From Artemia franciscana (Eukaryota > Arthropoda > Branchiopoda > Anostraca > Artemiidae): DNA of 64,000 nt. Each line of letters opens with the position of its first letter. Position 1 is the stretch's first letter. The notes under the pieces are model-generated. The model did no database searches, had not been told where the DNA came from, and saw nothing but the letters and a program-made list of their open reading frames with translations. Below, one piece after another: positions 58,201-64,000 of this stretch. Location: contig NC_088867.1 in NCBI RefSeq assembly GCF_032884065.1, forward strand, positions 31,054,252 to 31,118,251. The letters run 5' to 3'. The translations under genes and the position numbers were made by a program.

Positions 58201-61200
58201 CTTTTACTTTAATTATATTTTTGATATTAGCCAATCTGGTTGCTGAAGATTATGCGCAATTTTCCATATTGCCTAAAACAAAATAGTGCGACTAAGGAGC
58301 CGAAAATCTGCCAATCCAAAGAATTGGAACGATCAAAGAAACCAATCGTAAGATAAAGTAAAAAGTTAGAATGTCGTTGGAGCTACGTCCACCAATGCTT
58401 GTCATTTTTCGTACGGTATTGTTTTTTTTCTTTTTTGAAAGTCAAAATTAAAATTAAGACTAATTAAAAATTATAATTGGCTGGATAGAATATTTACCCA
58501 AGGAAGAAAATTATGTCAATTCAAATAGAAATTTCAGAACAAAAATATTGGCTTCCCTCACCTGAATCAACACTCCAGGCTGATTGTCGGAGTAAGTGGT
58601 AAAAGTCTGAGTTTGTTTCGTTGGAATGGTCGTATTTCTTTTAATCAAAGGAGTCATCACTCCACCAGCTGTTTCTATACCAAGAGAAAGTGGTGCAACA
58701 TCCAACAAAAGGAGGTCCTGAATGGCTTCAGACTTGTCACCGTGAAGAATGGCAGCTTGAACAGCTGCGCCATAAGCTACTGCTTCATCGGGGTTGATTG
58801 ACTTGTTAAGCTCTTTGCCGTTAAAGAAGTCTTGTAAAAGTTTTTGAACTTTCGGGATACGTGTGGAACCTCCAACAAGAACTATTTCGTGAATGCTTCC
58901 TTTATCTAGCTTGGCGTCCCGGAGAGATTTTTCAACAGGTTCCATTGTGCTGCAAAATAAGACATTGTAAAATTCTTGAAAAAAAAAAAATTCTGGGGTA
59001 AATATATTTACTCACTGAATTAGGGGAAATTCACATGACAGCAAAGTACGACCACAATAACTGCAACATATCAATTCTAATCTCTCGTGTAATACCAAAA
59101 GCAATATTGAAAACTTAAAACTATCTTACTTTGACTGTCCAAATTCAAAAAAGTTTGATTTTGCAGTAGTTTCATTTCTAAGAAATAAATACAAAAGAAC
59201 ATCTGGCGATTTCAGAGGTTTGGATTGATGCAGTAGTGCATATTAAACATTTAGTGAAACTATACCAAAATTAAAAATTTTATAGGCGATGTTGATTTAG
59301 GAAAACACTAGCCTACTTGACTGTCCCAATTCTTCCATAAAATAAAAGCTAAAGTATTTTTCTAGATGAATCTCATCTGACTGTAAAATTCCGACCGTTT
59401 GAAAATTCCCGTCATTAGTTAGAAACTAAAAGCAAAAAACATAATTTTTCCTTTTTTCTCATAATGTCAAAAGTTTAGCCGAAAATGGCTTTTTGATACT
59501 TAGTTTTTTTTTTAAGTGTCCCAAATTACCTCATCGATCCTTAGCATTTGCAAGGTGACAAGTGTCCCTAGACTACTTAAAAAGAAGTAGTACTAAATTG
59601 TAAGTGAAATTTAGTTTTAAAGAACAAAAAAGATACTGCCATCTGTTTAAAGCATGAAACAAAATATTCTAGAATACGAAAAATTAAAAATAATCCCCCA
59701 AAACCTGGTTCCACAGGCATCAAATCAAAATAATTTTTAATTATTACTAGGAGTATAGTATATACAATTAGAAACCATAAACTTTAAAATACCGCAGGTC
59801 ATCTGCTGAACATAAAATGGAAACAGAATAAAACATAATAGAAAACTTTTTGTATCTACTGTTAGCTGTGTATTCTTTCCATTAAATTAACACTAATTAA
59901 CCATTATGATTTCGACAGAATTATGTGAACACATCTTTAAATTCAGATATTGTAATTGCAAGACAGGATTACAGGAACAATTTCTTGCGAGAATTAAAAT
60001 TTGGTAGAGCCCTATTCACACGTGTGCTAATGTAATATCAATTTATAGCATTAATTTCTTTAAACCAATCAGGGCTGCAGACAAAAGCGGAAACGGAGCG
60101 TGGATTGCCCCAATATCGATGTCTAAGCATGTTGTGGATTGGACTTAACATCAACCAAAGCGTTTCATGGTTGGAGCAGTAGCTGCAACCTAGTAAAGAG
60201 CGGACCAAATCTAATAACGGCAAGTTGATAAAACATGTTTGAAAAAACTGGCAAATAAATACCATCTGGCAATGATTCAGGAATGGCAACTTATTTCGGT
60301 TAGTCTCAAAAGTACGTTTATTGCGAAACAAATTTATGGTGATTTCAAAAAAGAGCTTGGAACCCCTGGAAAATGGTGAGATCAAATTAAAAATTGCACA
60401 ACTGAAATCAGCAGGGTCCAAAACCTTGCATATGGTAATTACAGTTCCCAGCCTTGAACAACTGGGAAAATCACTTTTTTGCATGCCCTGGCGTCCTTTT
60501 TTCTACCAAGGTTGGGGGGTTACCAGATCAGATGTTTAATGGCTCATTTGAACAAAAATCTAAAATTGTTTTGCCCTTTTGAAGTGACCAAAAAGATTGG
60601 AGGGCAGCTAACCCCTCTCCCAAAAAGGCTTACTTGCCCTAAAGTCATCCTATCACAATTCTGAGATAGCCATTTAGTGTTGGACTTTTACATCAGTATT
60701 TCATGAGTTCCAAGTCCTTATTGGGCATTTTTAAAATCATGGTTCTGTACCTTCTGCTGGTCATCTGGAGAAGTTGTCTCTGTTAAAGCTGACTTGCTGT
60801 AATCTTAACCAAGGCTGGTTTTTCCTACTACGCCAAAAAATCACGACTAACAGCCAAAATTTGAGGTTTTAAACTTGATATTTTTCTGGATAAAAAAATG
60901 GCTTCGCTTTCATAAAAACCCTCAATTTTTTTTTAAATTAATTACCTTCTAAACAGGTCAGCACAGAGCTCTTCAAAACGAGCACGAGTAATGGATGTAT
61001 AGAAGTCAACACCTTCATGCAGCGAATCGATTTCGATACTAGCCTGGGTTGAGCTCGACAAGGTTCTCTTCGCTCTTTCACAAGCAGTTCTTAGTCGTCG
61101 TAATGCTCTTGCATTGGTTGACAGATCCTTTTTATACTTTCTCTTAAATTCTTGCACGAAGTGGTTGACCATTCTATTATCGAAGTCCTCTCCACCCAAA

Positions 61201-63381
61201 TGTGTATCACCAGCTGTGGATTTCACCTCAAAAATACCTTCTTCAATTGTAAGAATGCTCACGTCAAAAGTACCACCACCGAGGTCAAAAATCAGGACAT
61301 TTTTCTCTTTGCCAACCTGAAAGACGACATATTTACTAATAGTAATTAACTGATGATCCGGTACATAAATCCGCCATAAGTGGAGAAAATAAATTAAACC
61401 AGCAACAGAATATCAATCACGTCAGTTGAAGGGGGCATGTACTTCCCCCTCCAGATTTTGAAAAAACTTGGTATTTTCACTGAAAAGCCCTTTTAGGTAT
61501 TTTCCTCGGAATGCCCTTTTTTGGCATTTTCATTGGAAAAACTGACTTTCCCATAGATAGTGAAAAAATACTTTACTCCCTTCCCCGTAAAGTGACACCC
61601 CTGAAAAGACATTATATACACCAAAAATGAGTAAACCAACTGTCCGATGATATGACTCCAGTTTGTCATGAAATATCACATGCTTACTTTTAATATCTGA
61701 TGCCTTCTACTTAATGGCGAGCTTCAATTCCGTGTCGATAACGATAGATTAAGCAAGACCATCAGATGCCGAAAATAATACGACCTGAGGACCTAACTGA
61801 AGAAACAAACTGATAAAGACAGCATGATCACAGAAAGCTAAAACATTTTTACAGAACTAGTCAAATATATTCGCGTCAATGGGCGACTCTTTTTTTATTC
61901 TCAACATCATTTTTCCTTGTCCAATATTTTAAATCAAATTTTCCTGGTGGAGTAAAGCAAAATTGAAACAAAAATAATAATTGTTACTCTGCAGTTTAAC
62001 CAACATATCTACAAAATTATCTCAAATAAACTAATTCATATTTTCCTATATTTGCAAGATTTTGAAAATCTAGCACTTTAATGAAAACACGAACTGCACT
62101 CGAATAACAGGCAATTCTTTCAAAAGTAGAAGAGTCCTTGACTAGCATATAGAAATAAAAGACTAATTCATGAGGCTCTTCACTGAATAGCCGTCATATC
62201 AGCGAGGACATAATTTTTTGCTACTTCTCAAAGCCTTTTTCAATGAATTTTTTTTCCTGTTTTAATTTCCTTAAATGCACACAAACCCTACCAAAAGATC
62301 TGTCAAACGTAGGCGAAAAAATAAAGTCTTAACACTTACTGTTAAACTAGGCATTGAACACGTTTTCTTCTTACCTCTATCAAAATTGAACAAAATATAT
62401 GTAGCTTGTCAAGTTGAAAGTATTGAGGTGTATAGTATCAGGAAAACTTGCACAAAAAGCACCGCTTAATTTGTTTGCACTTCCGAATTCCTTAAAACAG
62501 ACCCATTACAATTCTGTGGGCTACTCAACTTCTTAAAAAATAGTAATTTTGCTTTCTATGGCTACGAGACTAATCCTATCATGTACATACACAAAAGGGG
62601 CGAGGGGATGATTTTTGAAAGTAGCAAAAAGCAGGTATAATCTATGAGAACCACTAAAGAAAAAAATTCGGTCCTTGAACGAATGTATCTCACTTATTCA
62701 TACAATCTTTCTATTCTATATTAAGGAAAGTAATAGAGCCAAGTGGACATAACTATGTAATTAAATTAAATGGCAACTCCCAAAAACTTCAGTTTCTTTC
62801 AACTAGCTTAATTGCTTCTTTTGATGTTAAAAGAAAATATAGCCAGAAAGAAATCTTGATATTACCAGAGAAACAAGACCAGTTGACATTATAGCCTGAT
62901 TTTTTGAAATTATGACTAATATTTTTTTAATATTAAGTGCATCCTTCATTAATGTCACTTTCGAAAGAGTACAATGTACACTAAGATTAAACAGAAGTTT
63001 CAAAAATACTTTGAATTATCACCTTTTTATCCAAACCGTAGGCGATTGCAGCGGCAGTTGGCTCATTAATTATGCGAAGAACGTTCAAACCAGAAATTGT
63101 GCCAGCATCCTTTGTAGCTTGCCTTTGAGAATCGTTGAAATATGCAGGCACAGTAACAACAGCGTCAGTAACGGTTTTCCCAATAAAAGCTTCAGCAGTT
63201 TCCTTCATCTTGGAGAGTACCATTGAAGAGATTTCTTCAGGGAAAAACGTTTTCGTTTCACCTTTGTAGTCAACTTGAATTTTCGGCTTGCCACCATCAC
63301 TGACGACCTTGAAAGGCCAATGTTTCATATCTGACTGAACTGTAGAATCTTCGAACTTTCGGCCAATTAGTCTTTTGGCAT
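52084..63381 (-). CDS. cognate heat shock 70 kDa protein (HSC70), spliced, 5' exon outside the window
   Basis: HSC70 is an ATP-driven cytosolic chaperone that binds exposed hydrophobic peptides and works with J-domain proteins and nucleotide-exchange factors. Six minus-strand exons join in one frame: 63381-63023, 61316-60946, 58949-58562, 56972-56742, 54589-54341, 52233-52084. They cover about residues 69-650 in HSPA8 numbering. The nucleotide-binding domain shows Lys71 (DAKRLIG), Glu175 (INEPTAAA), [12 protein letters not shown] (Asp199, Thr204) and [13 protein letters not shown]. The linker DLLLLDV, the peptide-binding domain ([23 protein letters not shown]) and the helical lid follow. The tail is Gly/Ala/Pro-rich and ends EEVD, the cytosolic docking signal for TPR co-chaperones. 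The first coding exon lies to the right of 64000. Intron-rich structure favours a constitutive HSC70 over an intronless stress-induced Hsp70. Confidence 0.95.
52440..52720 (+). repeat. diverged partial copy of the Helitron-like family
   Basis: The text runs parallel to 29230-29390 of copy B: 'tggtttgcgcttgtcctcga' against 'tggtttttgcttttccttga', then 'gccacagcc', 'tatctgaagttgt' and 'gtttttgctttc'. Neither terminus is clear. Confidence 0.45.
53444..53474. repeat. short perfect hairpin in HSC70 intron
   Basis: GGGACACCACCCT and its complement AGGGTGGTGTCCC flank a five-base loop, in the intron between the lid exon and the tail exon. Confidence 0.8.
53475..54340 (-). other. HSC70 last intron, remainder; no gene recognised
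   Basis: AT-rich intron. The frames at 53729-53971 and 54068-54250 have no recognisable domain. Confidence 0.5.
54341..54589 (-). CDS. HSC70 exon, helical lid
   Basis: The acceptor TTTGTAG precedes 54589 and the donor GTAAGT follows 54341. There are 83 codons, starting [15 protein letters not shown] and including [20 protein letters not shown], then ITERM-type helices with [20 protein letters not shown]. This forms the alpha-helical lid over the peptide-binding cleft. Confidence 0.95.
54590..56741 (-). other. HSC70 intron (2.2 kb); no gene recognised
   Basis: I see no exon. A G-run at about 55771-55780 and frames at 54660-55049 and 55302-55592 lack support as genes. Confidence 0.5.
56742..56972 (-). 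CDS. HSC70 exon, peptide-binding domain end
   Basis: The acceptor GTTCTTACAG precedes 56972 and the donor GTAAGC follows 56742. There are 77 codons: [20 protein letters not shown], then [40 protein letters not shown], and [17 protein letters not shown]. It is close to the vertebrate HSPA8 sequence at nearly every position. Confidence 0.96.
57122..57147. repeat. poly-A tract
   Basis: An uninterrupted run of about 26 A within an HSC70 intron. It could be the tail of an old retroposed sequence, but no SINE body or target duplication was recognised. Confidence 0.8.
57516..57805. mobile_element. 290-bp fold-back MITE in HSC70 intron
   Basis: The left end GTGAATGTCGACTTTCACCG and the complement of the right end (GTGAATGTCGACGTTCACCG) match over about 55 bases ('aatgtccgaaat', 'cctttttt'). 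The centre holds a second set of complementary words ('ttaggttagattaggtttgg' against 'taacctaacctaaactaacc'), so most of the element can fold back. No transposase is present. Confidence 0.8.
57806..58561 (-). other. HSC70 intron, remainder; no gene recognised
   Basis: Ordinary AT-rich intron sequence up to the donor side of the next exon. Confidence 0.5.
58562..58949 (-). CDS. HSC70 exon, end of ATPase and start of peptide-binding domain
   Basis: The acceptor TATTTTGCAG precedes 58949; one base completes Ser and 129 codons follow to Gln before GTGAGG. It encodes [67 protein letters not shown], the linker [27 protein letters not shown] and [20 protein letters not shown]. The third Hsp70 family signature is present. 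Confidence 0.96.
58950..60469 (-). other. HSC70 intron; no gene recognised
   Basis: AT-rich intron. The minus-strand frame at 60038-60484 overlaps repeat sequence and has no domain. Confidence 0.5.
60470..60690 (-). repeat. single inverted unit of the about 270-bp array family
   Basis: Read on the minus strand, 'aaatggctatctcagaattg', 'gggagaggggttagctgccc' and 'aaatgagcc' match the array units at 19392-20470. A lone dispersed copy suggests that the unit is mobile or was once part of an element. Confidence 0.6.
60946..61316 (-). CDS. HSC70 exon, ATPase centre
   Basis: The acceptor GTCTTTCAG precedes 61316. It encodes [60 protein letters not shown] and the [10 protein letters not shown] end. 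The second Hsp70 signature and the catalytic Asp199/Thr204 are present. The donor is GTAATT. Confidence 0.96.
61317..63022 (-). other. HSC70 intron; no gene recognised
   Basis: AT-rich. A repeat-like part at about 61430-61620 contains 'ccctttttggcattttcatt' words, but I cannot define its ends. Confidence 0.5.
63023..63381 (-). CDS. HSC70 exon, ATPase N-terminal part
   Basis: The acceptor TTTTTTTAG precedes 63381. The exon begins with two bases completing Asp69 and encodes [40 protein letters not shown], the [20 protein letters not shown] block and [20 protein letters not shown], ending LDKK before GTGATA. The phase shows that an upstream coding exon ends with G, outside the window. Confidence 0.96.
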
Positions 63382-64000
63382 CTAAAAAAAAAGTCAAAAT
63401 ATCGAATAAACAGAAAATGACAAATACATTGAATACACCTTATGGGGAAAAGGGAAAGGGAAGGTACCAAATTGCAGTACGTTAATTCAAAGAAACGAAA
63501 GGGTGGTTGCGTTTCAAGCGTTTATTGTACATCTGGAACATAAATTTAGCTTTAACATATCGATGGCAGTGTATTGATATATTACTAAACTACAATGGTA
63601 GGTGAACACGCATACAAGGGATATGGTACAGCTGTTATGTAGCGATACCCTAACTTGATTTTTCGACATATCAGACCAAGTATTGACAAAATATCAAACA
63701 AACTGTGAAGTTACGACTTTTCAGATGTAGCTCAGGCCGCTTAAAGTTGACACCAGGTTCAAACAGGGCTTTCAGTCAGTGATTTATCCCTTGTCACTGA
63801 TTTTCTTGGCTTTCCGTGATGTTTTTTCCCAGTAAGACAAATAAATTTTCAGGTACAACCCAAATATCTAAGGAGTTCGTTTCCTTTAAGTAGTAATATA
63901 GTATTTTTAATGTCCGTTTTAAAATTAATGGAAAACAAGAGCGGTCTGTGGTCCAAATCCTAACAAGATTTCTTCACTTTGAACTTGTCTACAAAATAAT
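63382..64000 (-). other. HSC70 intron upstream of the first exon found
   Basis: I looked on the minus strand for the N-terminal exon (which should hold the GIDLGTTYS signature) and saw no match, so it lies beyond 64000. No promoter or heat-shock element can be judged here. Confidence 0.65.

Noticed and set aside
60038-60484. Minus-strand 148-codon open frame in HSC70 intron
   Set aside because: No domain is visible, it overlaps repeat sequence near 60470, and it lies inside an intron of a confidently modelled gene.
63382-64000. Possible HSC70 N-terminal exon
   Set aside because: No GIDLGTTYS-like sequence can be read on the minus strand in this stretch.

Overview
This is eukaryotic DNA: AT-rich, with widely spaced coding exons bounded by GT/AG splice sites, long introns, and dense layers of old transposable elements. 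The two recognisable host proteins (YIF1 and a cognate Hsp70), the tRNA-derived SINEs, the RTE-like and zinc-knuckle LINEs and the Helitron remnants suggest an arthropod. The Hsp70 Gly/Ala/Pro-rich tail ending in EEVD and the style of the repeats make a crustacean (a branchiopod such as a brine shrimp) my best guess, but no single feature fixes the species.

Host genes. (1) The plus strand from 10956 to 44452 carries six exons of a YIF1 homologue, a five-pass ER-Golgi membrane protein. The frame is continuous over 289 codons to the stop; the N-terminal exon(s) were not found. (2) The minus strand from 63381 to 52084 carries six exons of a cognate HSP70 (HSC70/HSPA8 type), from about residue 69 to the C-terminal EEVD. 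The first coding exon (about 68 residues) lies beyond the right edge. The two genes converge tail to tail, with about 7.6 kb of repeat-rich DNA between them.

Repeat landscape, left to right: a decayed RTE-like LINE (about 660-3865); a 463-bp direct duplication (3866-5153); a tRNA-type SINE with a perfect 10-bp target duplication (6011-6156); a zinc-knuckle LINE, LINE-A (about 6650-10657); a second RTE-like family, RTE2 (11960-15643); a diverged minisatellite and an about 270-bp tandem array (18180-20470); a Helitron-like non-autonomous element (20611-21727) with an inverted relative at 28947-30163; LINE-B, a minus-strand relative of LINE-A (21870-25910); a tRNA-Ser-like SINE; a 225-bp palindrome; a hAT-like MITE; and a third zinc-knuckle LINE fragment (37990-38422). 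In the last YIF1 intron a nested stack begins, in which one RTE2 copy (39161-43810) is split by a Helitron (39230-40893, minus) and by a composite insert holding a tRNA-Lys-like sequence and a fold-back element (41578-43026). The intergenic region holds TA microsatellites and a complex tandem array (47592-49200). The HSC70 introns hold a 290-bp fold-back MITE and smaller repeats.

I saw no CRISPR array, rRNA or intact autonomous transposon. Nothing here is clearly a new functional system. The most unusual structures are the nested RTE2/Helitron/fold-back stack, the Helitron-like family with hairpin-CTRR ends, and the Asp-Arg-Asp-rich tandem repeat inside the Helitron.
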